From NCBI GenBank assembly GCA_937927905.1, contig CALFWP010000030.1:1-11481 (forward strand): a stretch of DNA of 11,481 bases, in the 5' to 3' direction. Every line of letters starts with the position of its first letter. Positions within the stretch are counted from its first letter, which is position 1. Positions 1 through 7,137 of the stretch are shown piece by piece. The notes beneath the pieces are model-generated. The model saw only the letters and a list, made by a program, of their open reading frames with translations. It was not told the origin of the DNA and searched no databases. Source of the stretch: an uncultured Neomegalonema sp. GTDB taxonomy: Bacteria > Pseudomonadota > Alphaproteobacteria > Rhodobacterales > Rhodobacteraceae. Position numbers and translations under genes: made by a program.

Positions 1-121
1 ACCAATCGAAGCCTTCCTTACCGAGCTTGGCAAGAACATCGATATCCGCTTCAATGCCCATGTTGCACTTCGCACATGAATCCACCGGCTTTTCTGGGCG
101 CGTGCAGAAGATGATCAGCTA
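1..121. other. Edge fragment of an unidentified gene, strand unresolved
   Basis: Two open frames compete here and I cannot decide between them. On the + strand, a frame entering from the left edge ends at a TGA at 77-79 and would be the last 25 residues of a protein ending in HVALRT. On the - strand, a frame runs from just left of a TAG at 119-121 out of the window. It contains a CAKC (CxxC) motif and then an alternating acidic/hydrophobic stretch. Its start could be a GTG near 85 or the ATG at 61, and neither has a clear ribosome-binding site. Both have coding-like codon use. I recognise no family. Sequence to the left of the window would settle it. Confidence 0.3.
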
Positions 122-405
122 ATCTTCAATATTTTGTAAAAAAGAACCATTTCAAGTTCTGATAAAAAAACCGTTTAGGCGAGAGGGAAAAGGCTGTTTT
201 TCCCCTATTTTATGCGTTTCATGCGGACACCCAATCTGTCCGGTTATGCACTGCGCATTGCAGCAGGTAAGATGATACGCACAACTTTTCAGGGTTTCCG
301 GATGATTTATATAAAGTAAACTATATATGTATCGACTGAACTGTCCGGACGTGTTTAGCTGTTTCATATTCATGATTCATCTTTTCCGCGAGCTAAGTAC
401 CCTCA
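122..405. other. AT-rich intergenic region before the methyltransferase-like gene
   Basis: This stretch has no convincing gene. It has an A/T-rich block at about 130-175. It also has a perfect 7-bp inverted repeat, GGGAAAA (185-191) and TTTTCCC (198-204), with a 6-nt loop, followed on the + strand by CTATTTTAT. That could be a weak terminator for a + strand gene ending at 79, but the stem is A/T-heavy. A TATA-rich segment at about 306-329 is a plausible place for the promoter of the gene at 406, although I find no paired -35 and -10 good enough to call. Confidence 0.4.
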
Positions 406-1551
406 ATGAGTTCACCTGATACCGGGAAAAGTGGCGCAACAAAAAATGCCCGCTTTTTTGATAACCGTCAGAAATACCTGATGTTCGTTCACACCTGCAG
501 TGAAAAGGACACCGTTGCCAAACGTGTTGGTGAAGAATTGGATTTTCTGAAGCCGGCTCCACCTGCCCTACGGGTCTTTGACGGCGGTATCGGGGATGGC
601 AGTGTTTTGTCAAAGGTCATGCGCGAGATGCACGGGCGCTTTCCGACCATCCCGTTTTACATCGCGGGCAAGGAAATCAGCCTTGAGGATATCCGCATTT
701 CCCTGACCAAAATGGCCGACCGGCTGTTCGAGCATCCGGCAACGGTCGTGGTCCTGACCAATATGCTCTATGCAGAGGCCCCGTGGCTCAAGCCCCGCAC
801 CACCGCCGGTCAAAAGGCGATGGTCTGGAAAGAAGTCGCGCTGAAGGGCACAACCGCCCATGAATTTGATCAACAGATCACCGGACTGAACGAATTTCTC
901 GGCGAGAACTGGACCACACGACACAGTGAAAAAACCGGAAACCCCATTTATGAAAAGCCGGTCACACTGGTACTTTACCGTGAGGATCACAAATTTCTTC
1001 TGCATGACATCATACCGCAAAGGGACAATGCGCAGGCTGATTTCGATCTTGTCATCGCATCACAACCCTATCGTCTTCGCGTGCCGCCCGAGTTAAAGGC
1101 CCGTAATGTCATCGCGCCGCTTGTCCGCGCGCTCGGCCCGGGGGGACGAATGCTGGGCATTCATTCCTACGGACAGGATCCCGGGATGGAGCTGGTCAAT
1201 AAAGTCTGGCCGGATGATAGCCCCTTCACCTCGACGCGGGAGGATATCTTCAAGGCCGTGGATATGACCCTGGGCGACGAGGCCACGAATTACCGGTGCC
1301 ACTACCGCTCCGATGATGATGCAATTTTCAGATACCACATGCACACGCTGCCCGCCGATGTGGAGGAAAATATCGGTACATCAACGCTTTATGCGGCGTG
1401 GAATGCTGCGATCTATGTGGCACAGGTCGAAGAAGAGCGCCTTGATCCCTCCAAACTGGCCTCCCATTATCTTGCCGCTTCCCGCGAAATCCTGCAACGT
1501 CATGACGGGCTGTGGTTCAATGACGAGGCGTATGTGATTTCACGGAAATAA
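406..1551 (+). CDS. Class I SAM-dependent methyltransferase-like protein (hypothetical)
   Basis: This 381-residue soluble protein has the landmarks of a Rossmann-fold methyltransferase. A glycine-rich motif I, VFDGGIGDG, lies at residues 57-65. An acidic motif-II-like residue is E90 in AGKEIS. A motif-IV-like FDLVIASQPY spans 213-222, and a post-strand LGPGGRMLGI spans 243-252. There is no signal peptide or membrane segment. About 120 residues separate the motif II strand from motif IV, longer than in a minimal fold, and a roughly 130-residue tail follows the core, so extra domains or insertions are likely. Substrate and partner are unknown. The ATG at 406 has only a weak upstream GAG; the next in-frame ATG, at 481, would remove 25 poorly structured residues. 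The gene stands alone, converges on the aldolase with a 15-bp gap, and is transcribed towards the predicted origin. The fold is likely; the function is not assigned. Confidence 0.75.
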   Translation: MSSPDTGKSGATKNARFFDNRQKYLMFVHTCSEKDTVAKRVGEELDFLKPAPPALRVFDGGIGDGSVLSKVMREMHGRFPTIPFYIAGKEISLEDIRISLTKMADRLFEHPATVVVLTNMLYAEAPWLKPRTTAGQKAMVWKEVALKGTTAHEFDQQITGLNEFLGENWTTRHSEKTGNPIYEKPVTLVLYREDHKFLLHDIIPQRDNAQADFDLVIASQPYRLRVPPELKARNVIAPLVRALGPGGRMLGIHSYGQDPGMELVNKVWPDDSPFTSTREDIFKAVDMTLGDEATNYRCHYRSDDDAIFRYHMHTLPADVEENIGTSTLYAAWNAAIYVAQVEEERLDPSKLASHYLAASREILQRHDGLWFNDEAYVISRK

Positions 1552-1566
1552 CTTCCGGCGCTTGTT

Positions 1567-2223
1567 CTATAGCTGCTTATCAACGGACCGGTTGGGGCCG
1601 TAACCGCTGATTTTATCGAGGACTTCAGCAATCTGCCCGTCGCTTAACAGCGGCGGCTCTCCGATTTGCAGGCAGCCGTGATACTGACGCGCGAGCGTCT
1701 CCAGTTCCACGGCAAGGGCAAAGGCCTGTTTCACGGAAGCGCCTACGGAAATCATGCCATGATGGGCCAAAAGGCACGCTTTTCTGCCCTCCAGCGCCTT
1801 GACCGCATGAACCGATAATTCGGCTGTGCCGTAAAGTGCATAGGGGGCACAGCGGATATCCGTACCGCCGAACAATGCAATCATATAATGAACCGGCGGG
1901 ATGGCTTTGCCCATAATCGCCAGCATGGTGCAATAGGGCGGATGGGCATGAACAACCGCATTTACATCCTCACGGCCCGCCAGAATATCATGGTGAAACC
2001 GCCATTCGGAAGAAGGTGCATGGCGGCCCTCCGGCCTGCCTTCATCATCAACAAAAACAATATCTTCAGGCTCCAGAACGTCATAAGGCAGGGCGGTCGG
2101 GGTGATAAGCATTCCACCCCGGTGCCGGATGCTGATATTGCCGCTGGTCCCCTGATTTAAACCACAGCGGTTTAAATTAAGGCATTGGTTTATAATCACT
2201 TTGCGTTTGGCTGTCTCATTCAC
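1567..2223 (-). CDS. Class II aldolase/adducin family protein, FucA-like
   Basis: This 218-residue protein aligns by eye without gaps to E. coli L-fuculose-1-phosphate aldolase (FucA, 215 aa) over the catalytic region. The FucA residue numbers are kept: phosphate-site TSGN at 26-29 and S71/S72, catalytic E73, zinc ligands H92, H94 and H155, and Y113 in VHYMIA. It should be a cytoplasmic Zn-dependent enzyme that cleaves or forms a C-C bond in a phosphorylated ketose, with dihydroxyacetone phosphate as one product. Relatives in the same superfamily include 5-deoxyribulose-phosphate aldolases and tetronate-phosphate decarboxylases, so the substrate stays open. No fucose isomerase or kinase is nearby. 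The start is a GTG at 2223, supported by matching length to FucA; the best Shine-Dalgarno-like GGAAAG is about 14 nt away, so initiation looks weak. It lies downstream of the TAXI-TRAP genes on the same strand, 124 bp away, and may share a regulon with them. Confidence 0.88.
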   Translation of the reverse strand: MNETAKRKVIINQCLNLNRCGLNQGTSGNISIRHRGGMLITPTALPYDVLEPEDIVFVDDEGRPEGRHAPSSEWRFHHDILAGREDVNAVVHAHPPYCTMLAIMGKAIPPVHYMIALFGGTDIRCAPYALYGTAELSVHAVKALEGRKACLLAHHGMISVGASVKQAFALAVELETLARQYHGCLQIGEPPLLSDGQIAEVLDKISGYGPNRSVDKQL

Positions 2224-2347
2224 GGATTGTGTCTTTGCTTTCCGGATGTAATTCAGGGCGGTTACATACAGAAAAAATTTATAAAGTATATTTTTAATAT
2301 ATATCTATAAAAAATTGAATCTCACACCGGATATCTTATCCCTGACA
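2224..2347 (-). promoter_or_regulatory. AT-rich spacer, possible aldolase promoter
   Basis: This 124-bp gap between the TRAP permease stop and the aldolase start is very A/T-rich, especially at 2265-2320. On the - strand a possible sigma70-type pair is TAGATA (2302-2307) and TATAAA (2278-2283), separated by 18 bp. The -10 matches five of six consensus positions and the -35 four of six. Runs of A/T produce such matches easily, so this is weak. I see no strong terminator for the permease gene here. Confidence 0.25.
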
Positions 2348-4381
2348 TTAAACAGATGCTCCACGCCTGCGTTTTGCGATTTGTAGTGCGAATACCGGTG
2401 TCAGCAAAGCAACCCCAAGCAACAACGTCATCACACCGGGCGCGATAAACAACAGCGAAACAATGGCGATATACAATCGCTCAATCTGTTTCAGATGCGT
2501 CAACCAGTATCCGGAAAACGCGATCCCAAGCGCGGCAATACCCAGCATCGCGCCTGCTAATGTGTGGGTAAAGGCCCACCAGGTAAACCCGTCCGCAACC
2601 AGCAATAGCGCAGGAGAATAGACAAACACAAACGGCACCAGCGCCTTGGCAATACCAAGACGGAAGGCCGTATTCCCTGTCCTGAACGGATCGGACCCTG
2701 CAATCCCTGCGGCAGCATAAGCCGCCAGTGCCACGGGCGGAGTGATATCGGCCAGGACCCCGTAATAAAACACAAAGAAATGCGCGACGATCGGCTCGAC
2801 ATTCAGGATTTGAAAGGCTCCCGCCGTGACAGAGACCAGAATGATATAGGTGGCCGTTGTCGGCACGCCGGCTCCCATGACAATACAGGCTATGGCAACC
2901 AGCAGAAGTGAAAAGAACAGCGCCCATTGTTGCAGGTCGAAAAAGCTGAACGGCCAAATGCCTGAGACGATAGCGGCAAAGTCATTCGCGGTCTGAATGA
3001 CAATCGCCCCGATCCGAAAACCGGTACCGGTTAGGGTGATCACTCCGACAATAATCCCGACACAGGCGGCTGCAGCTCCGATGGCAATTGTACTACGCGC
3101 ACCCGCGGCCAGGGCATCCCAAAGGCCCGGAAGGGTCATCCTGTCATGAGGCTTGATAAAGCCGACAACGACACAAGCAATGATGGCATAGACGGCGGCG
3201 TAATCGGGCGTTCGGCCTGACAGGATCATATAAATAAGAATAATCAGCGGTGCTGCCGCAAGCCAATTCATACGCAGCACAGCCCGTAGGCGCGGCATCT
3301 CTTCGGCGGAAAGTCCGCGCAGGCCCAGCTTTTTCGCCTCCAGATGCACCATCACGAAAATACCGAAATAATGCAGGAATGCCGGAAATAGCGCCGCCGC
3401 CAGCACATCCCTCAAGGGAATGCCGAGGAAATCGACCATGATAAAGGCCGCTGCCCCCATCACAGGAGGCGTAATCTGTCCGCCCGTGGAAGAGGTTGCT
3501 TCGGTCGCCCCGGCAAAATGCGGCGGATACCCGACCTTTTTCATCGCCGGTATCGTCAAGGCTCCGGTTGTCACTGTGTTTGCAATGGAAGATCCGGAAA
3601 TCGACCCCATAAAGGCGGACGAACAAATCGCGACCTTGGCCGGTCCTCCGGCATAGCGTCCGGCGGCGATGGTCGCCAGATCAATAAACAGCTGACCCAG
3701 GCCGATCCGTGCCGCCAGTACACCGAACAGAATAAACAAAAAGACGTATTTCGCCATCGCACCGATGGCGATACCGTAAATGCCCTGAATGCCGTAAATC
3801 CCGTCCACAAAACCGGCCCAATGCACGCCGCCGTGTTTGAGCAGACCCGGCGCGTACCGGCCGAAAATCGCATATAGGATAAAAATCACAGCGATGAGCG
3901 GCAGGACATACCCGATGGACCGGCGCGCGGCTTCCAGGATGAATAACAGCAGGACCGACCCCATAAAGGTGTCTGTAAAATTCGGATTCCCCGCCCGTGA
4001 TGCCGCCTCCGCCGGGGGCAATAGAGGCAGATACATTGCCGCCGTCACCGCCAGCAATGCGAGGGCGATATCAAACAGCGGCACACCGTCAAAAGAGAGC
4101 CTGCCCGTTACAGGCTCTTTCACCGTCAATTCTTTTTTCCACGAAAACAGCAGAAATGTCAGGCCGAGGACAAAAGCGAGATGAATGCCAAAATGCAAAA
4201 GCTCGCGTATCAGCAAAAATCCCGATGCGGAAAAGTGATAAACCGACATGGCGACAAGACAGGCCGCGATAACAAATCCCATACGTGGCCCTATGGCGCG
4301 GAATGCGGTTTCGCTGTCGTATTTTCTTTCCAGTGACTGAAGCTGATCCTCACTCAGCGTATCGGGTTTTTCAATTGTCAC
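2348..4381 (-). CDS. TRAP transporter permease, fused small+large (4TM/12TM) subunits
   Basis: This is a 677-residue polytopic inner-membrane protein. The N-terminal part (about residues 30-125) corresponds to the DctQ-like small subunit, and the rest to the DctM-like large subunit, as in the fused permeases that work with TAXI-type binding proteins. Diagnostic large-subunit motifs are GSISGSSIANTVTTG (259-273), EATSSTGGQITPPVMGA (294-310), VMGAGVPTTATY (501-512) and ADITPPVALAAYAAAG (544-559). It uses an ion gradient, not ATP, to import the ligand delivered by the binding protein. The start is a GTG at 4381, supported by AGGAG 8 nt upstream. The gene lies 69 bp downstream of the TAXI binding-protein gene, with a terminator-like hairpin between them, so it is probably expressed at a lower level. 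The length is normal for fused TAXI-TRAP permeases. The transported compound cannot be read from sequence. Confidence 0.95.
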   Translation of the reverse strand: MTIEKPDTLSEDQLQSLERKYDSETAFRAIGPRMGFVIAACLVAMSVYHFSASGFLLIRELLHFGIHLAFVLGLTFLLFSWKKELTVKEPVTGRLSFDGVPLFDIALALLAVTAAMYLPLLPPAEAASRAGNPNFTDTFMGSVLLLFILEAARRSIGYVLPLIAVIFILYAIFGRYAPGLLKHGGVHWAGFVDGIYGIQGIYGIAIGAMAKYVFLFILFGVLAARIGLGQLFIDLATIAAGRYAGGPAKVAICSSAFMGSISGSSIANTVTTGALTIPAMKKVGYPPHFAGATEATSSTGGQITPPVMGAAAFIMVDFLGIPLRDVLAAALFPAFLHYFGIFVMVHLEAKKLGLRGLSAEEMPRLRAVLRMNWLAAAPLIILIYMILSGRTPDYAAVYAIIACVVVGFIKPHDRMTLPGLWDALAAGARSTIAIGAAAACVGIIVGVITLTGTGFRIGAIVIQTANDFAAIVSGIWPFSFFDLQQWALFFSLLLVAIACIVMGAGVPTTATYIILVSVTAGAFQILNVEPIVAHFFVFYYGVLADITPPVALAAYAAAGIAGSDPFRTGNTAFRLGIAKALVPFVFVYSPALLLVADGFTWWAFTHTLAGAMLGIAALGIAFSGYWLTHLKQIERLYIAIVSLLFIAPGVMTLLLGVALLTPVFALQIAKRRRGASV

Positions 4382-4400
4382 TTACGTTTCTCCTGCCGAC

Positions 4401-4431
4401 AAAAAAGCCCGGGCATTTTGTGTGCCCGGGC
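4401..4431 (-). terminator. Rho-independent terminator/attenuator between binding protein and permease
   Basis: A perfect 9-bp G/C-rich stem, GCCCGGGCA at 4407-4415 and TGCCCGGGC at 4423-4431, encloses a 7-nt loop. On the - strand it is followed directly by six T residues (4406-4401). It starts 19 nt past the binding-protein stop codon and ends before the permease ribosome-binding site. Such a placement usually lets most transcripts stop after the periplasmic protein while some read through. Confidence 0.85.
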
Positions 4432-4450
4432 CGCAAATATATGCCGGTTT

Positions 4451-5464
4451 TTATTCGATCAGACCGGCTTCTTTATAAAAACGCTTGGCCCCGTCATGTA
4501 ACGGAACGCCGATACCGTTCAAGGCGGTATCCGGCGTGATCGTCTTACCCTTGGCGTGACCGACATCCAAAAGCTTGCGGCTTTCCTTGTTCCACAGCGC
4601 CTTTGTGATCTTATAGATCAGGTCTTCATCGGCTTTTGCGGATGTATACCACTGGGCACCGACCGCAACGGTGGTCGTCGCACCGACACCTTCATAGGTA
4701 TCAGCAGGAATATCCGATGCGGCAAAAAATCCGTATTTATCGGTCAGGGCTTTCGCACCGTCCCCGTCAATCGGGACAAGCGCCATATCAGCGGCCGAGG
4801 CCAGCTCGACCAGCGCACCGGTCGGGAAGCCCGCGACAACAAACATCGCATCAATTTTACCGTTGCGCAGTGCTTCGGTGGCCGCCGCACCTTTGAGGTT
4901 TTCCTCGGTAATATCCGACAGCGACAGACCGTTTGCCTCAAGGATAAGACCGGCATCGACATAGGTGCCCGAGCCAGGCTCATCGACGGAAACACGTTTA
5001 CCCTTCAGATCGGCGACGGAGGAAATGCCCCGGTCCTTGAGGGTGACAAGGTGAATATGCTCTTCGAACAGCGCGGCAATGGTGCGCAGATCCGTTGCAG
5101 GCTCTTTGCCCTCCATCGTACCCGTTCCGGTATAGGCCCAGAATGCCACATCGGATTGGGCAAAGCCGGAATCCCTGAGGCCGGAAATAATCGCGTTCAC
5201 ATTATCCACGGACCCGCGCGAAGACACCGCCGAGGCAATCAGGCCGTCGACACCGCAGCTGCCGCCCTGTCCGCATTCGCGTGATCCGGGCGGTTTGGAA
5301 ATCGCGTTGGCTATCACACCCCCTACCGGATAATAGGTAAAGGCGGTGCCGCCGGTACCGATCGTAAAAAACTTGATATCCTGAGCCACGGCATTCGCTG
5401 CCATGCCGCCGAGAAAAATGGCCGAGGCTGCAACAGCCTTCAGCGTGTTCGGGAAAAATGACAT
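4451..5464 (-). CDS. TAXI family TRAP transporter solute-binding protein
   Basis: This 337-residue periplasmic binding protein captures the ligand and hands it to the fused permease encoded just downstream. I chose the ATG at 5464 over the longer frame that opens at 5536 because AGGAAGGA lies about 6 nt upstream. This start also places a proper signal peptide at the N-terminus: one lysine, a hydrophobic stretch (residues 10-26) and an AVA|QD cleavage site after residue 27. The mature protein opens with IGTGGTAFTYYPVGG (about 35-49), the TAXI hallmark. It is followed by an insertion with two close cysteines (about C64 and C70) that could form a disulphide, as in some alphaproteobacterial relatives. 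A later VDEPGSGTYVDA segment also fits the family. Known TAXI ligands include acidic amino acids and dicarboxylates, but the ligand here is unknown. The neighbouring aldolase hints at a sugar-related or hydroxy-acid compound only by association. Confidence 0.93.
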   Translation of the reverse strand: MSFFPNTLKAVAASAIFLGGMAANAVAQDIKFFTIGTGGTAFTYYPVGGVIANAISKPPGSRECGQGGSCGVDGLIASAVSSRGSVDNVNAIISGLRDSGFAQSDVAFWAYTGTGTMEGKEPATDLRTIAALFEEHIHLVTLKDRGISSVADLKGKRVSVDEPGSGTYVDAGLILEANGLSLSDITEENLKGAAATEALRNGKIDAMFVVAGFPTGALVELASAADMALVPIDGDGAKALTDKYGFFAASDIPADTYEGVGATTTVAVGAQWYTSAKADEDLIYKITKALWNKESRKLLDVGHAKGKTITPDTALNGIGVPLHDGAKRFYKEAGLIE

Positions 5465-5491
5465 ATCGGGTCCTTCCTGTCCTTCCGGATT

Positions 5492-5507
5492 TTCTGAAAT
5501 CTCAGAA
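5492..5507. promoter_or_regulatory. Palindrome TTCTGA-N4-TCAGAA in the TAXI gene leader
   Basis: This is a perfect 6-bp inverted repeat with a 4-nt spacer, located 28 bp upstream of the chosen TAXI start and just ahead of its ribosome-binding site. The same half-sites recur as ATTCTGA (5605-5611) and TCAGAAT (5633-5639) further upstream. It could be an operator or an RNA hairpin. The function is inferred from symmetry and position only. Confidence 0.3.
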
Positions 5508-5528
5508 CCCGACCCTATAACCTCAAAC

Positions 5529-5538
5529 CGTTGCAACG
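5529..5538. promoter_or_regulatory. Palindrome CGTTGCAACG upstream of the TAXI gene
   Basis: This is a fully symmetric 10-bp palindrome about 65 bp upstream of the TAXI start, in a region expected to hold the promoter. Short perfect palindromes of this kind often serve as repressor operators, but a 10-bp palindrome can also arise by chance. No regulator gene lies next to it. Confidence 0.22.
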
Positions 5539-5604
5539 CACGTTATTCTTCAACCCGCGACAAAAATACGATACAAGACGCGGTTAAAACTTTTTTAAAA
5601 GGAA

Positions 5605-5639
5605 ATTCTGAATCACACGGAACAAGTCAAAATCAGAAT
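5605..5639 (-). terminator. Possible weak terminator after tRNA-Gly
   Basis: ATTCTGA (5605-5611) and TCAGAAT (5633-5639) could pair around a 21-nt loop. On the - strand they are followed by TTCCTTTT. It lies 31-65 nt past the tRNA 3' end, so it could end the tRNA transcript, but the stem is A/T-rich and the loop large. The alternative is a pair of regulator half-sites, since the same hexamers form the palindrome at 5492-5507. Confidence 0.2.
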
Positions 5640-5669
5640 ATTAATTGATCAGACGTGTCCGTTGAAATC

Positions 5670-5744
<75 letters not shown>

Positions 5745-5775
5745 TCATGACCAGTGTGGTCAGCGTAGAAAAGCA

Positions 5776-5803
5776 TGTATACGGATTCGCGCACGCTTTG
5801 CAA
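5776..5803 (-). promoter_or_regulatory. Candidate promoter of tRNA-Gly
   Basis: On the - strand, TTGCAA (5803-5798) and TATACA (5781-5776) are separated by 16 bp, each matching four of six sigma70 consensus positions. Transcription would start around 5769, leaving a leader of about 25 nt before the tRNA. The position fits well, as the interval between the dnaQ stop (5834) and the tRNA is only 89 bp. Confidence 0.4.
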
Positions 5804-5833
5804 CCGGTTTTGTCAGTATGGTTAACAGACATT

Positions 5834-6541
5834 TTATGTCTCCACCCCGCTCCATTTTTCTGCGGCCCCCAGAGTTTCGATAAATGCGTTATGTGCGGCC
5901 TTTTCATCGTCGGTTAACAGAGCAGGACGCGGTTTGCCCCGTGATCTGGCCGCGTCGCCGCCGCCGGTATCAGCGGTTTGAGCCGCCTGTTTTTTTACAT
6001 CTTTATCCAGCGAAAAGCCGCCCTGACGCCCGCCGATCAATTCGATATAAACATCCGCGAGCAGATCGGAATCGAGTAATGCTCCATGTTTCACACGCTT
6101 CGAACTGTCGACGCGAAACCGGCGACACAAGGCATCTAGGCTGTTTTGCGCACCGGGAAACCTGTTTCGCGCCATCTCAAGCGTATCAATCACACGATCA
6201 AAGCTGATCGGTGCTTTATTCACGCGCTGCAATTCGAAATTCAGGAATTTCACATCGAATTTCGCATTATGGATCACCAGCGTTCCGGATCCGATAAAAT
6301 CAGTAAAATCCTGTGCGATATCTTCGAATACCGGCTTATCAGCGAGAAATACTTCGGTGATACCGTGGATTGCCTCCGCCTCAGCAGGCATCGAACGTTT
6401 TGGGTTGATATACTGATGATAGGTCCGCCCCGTGGGGATATGATTGATCAGCTCAAGCGCACCGATCTCGACAATCCTGTGCTCGCCCGGTTCAAGGCCG
6501 GTTGTTTCGGTATCGAGAACCAATTCGCGGATTTCACTCAT
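5834..6541 (-). CDS. dnaQ: DNA polymerase III epsilon subunit (3'-5' proofreading exonuclease)
   Basis: This 235-residue protein removes misincorporated nucleotides as part of the replicative polymerase core. All DEDDh exonuclease residues are visible: D10 and E12 in LDTETTG (Exo I), D96 in HNAKFDVKFL (Exo II), and H152 and D157 in HGALLDSDLLADVY (Exo III). After about residue 172 a low-complexity linker rich in Gln, Ala, Gly and charged residues leads to a short C-terminal helix. This matches the E. coli design in which the tail binds the polymerase alpha subunit, although the tail sequence itself is not conserved. The ATG at 6541 overlaps the coaE stop as ATGA, so translation is probably coupled. 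It is the last gene of the five-gene operon starting at ppsR, and lies next to tRNA-Gly. Confidence 0.97.
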   Translation of the reverse strand: MSEIRELVLDTETTGLEPGEHRIVEIGALELINHIPTGRTYHQYINPKRSMPAEAEAIHGITEVFLADKPVFEDIAQDFTDFIGSGTLVIHNAKFDVKFLNFELQRVNKAPISFDRVIDTLEMARNRFPGAQNSLDALCRRFRVDSSKRVKHGALLDSDLLADVYIELIGGRQGGFSLDKDVKKQAAQTADTGGGDAARSRGKPRPALLTDDEKAAHNAFIETLGAAEKWSGVET

Positions 6542-7137
6542 TCATCAGCCTCCCGGCGTATTGCTGTAAGAACTACCTGAACCGCAAGGCGGGCGGCCTC
6601 GAACCCGCCGCTTGTATCAATAATGAAATCGGCACGCGCACGCTTTTCAGCATCGGGTATCTGTTTGGCGACAATTGCTTCAAACCGTTCAGGGGTCATG
6701 CCGGGCCGCGCAAGAACCCGCTGGCGCTGAACATCCGGCGGTGCGGACACAACCACGATCTTATGAACATTTTTATCGCCGCCGGTTTCAAACAGAAGCG
6801 GAATATCCAACAGAACGACCGGCGCATCGAGATTTGCGGAAAAAAACTCCCTGCGGCTATCCTTCAACAACGGATGCACCACCGCCTCTATCCTTTGCAG
6901 CAGTGTGTCATCTCCGAAAACAGCCTTGCGCAGGATATCCCGGTCAATAGTACCGTCCACGACCGCATCCGGCACAAGCACACCGAGGGGGCCGACCGCC
7001 GCACCGTCCTTTGCATAAAGCGCATGAACAGCTGCATCCGCATCATAAACCGGTATTCCCTCATCGGCGAACATCCGGGCCGTAGCTGATTTACCCATAC
7101 CGATCGAGCCGGTCAGACCGATCACAATCATGCTCAT
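6538..7137 (-). CDS. coaE: Dephospho-CoA kinase
   Basis: This 199-residue cytoplasmic kinase phosphorylates the 3'-OH of dephospho-CoA with ATP, the final step of coenzyme A synthesis. The N-terminus is the family signature: IGLTGSIGMGKS with the Walker A loop at residues 10-17. VYDADAAVHALY follows at about 31-42, whose Asp is typical of the active site. Later segments VVLLDIPLLFE and VVVSAPPDVQRQRVLAR match the core strand and the lid/arginine region. Length is normal. It overlaps aroE upstream and dnaQ downstream by four bases each (ATGA), which means tight translational coupling. The aroE-coaE-dnaQ order is common beside alphaproteobacterial origins. Confidence 0.97.
   Translation of the reverse strand: MSMIVIGLTGSIGMGKSATARMFADEGIPVYDADAAVHALYAKDGAAVGPLGVLVPDAVVDGTIDRDILRKAVFGDDTLLQRIEAVVHPLLKDSRREFFSANLDAPVVLLDIPLLFETGGDKNVHKIVVVSAPPDVQRQRVLARPGMTPERFEAIVAKQIPDAEKRARADFIIDTSGGFEAARLAVQVVLTAIRREADE

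Noticed and set aside
1..79. The left-edge + frame as the end of an IS630-type transposase
   Set aside because: The FLTE...KN spacing is only vaguely similar to the ends of such transposases, and no terminal inverted repeat is visible in 80-405.
4556..5284. A 242-residue open frame on the + strand opposite the TAXI gene
   Set aside because: It is antisense to a clearly recognisable binding protein with signal peptide and ribosome-binding site. Its composition (rich in Arg, Gly, Ile) is what a mirrored frame of that gene would give.
5465..5536. An N-terminal extension of the TAXI protein by 24 residues
   Set aside because: It would bury the signal peptide behind a polar, acidic stretch and would place the strong AGGAAGGA ribosome-binding site inside the coding region.
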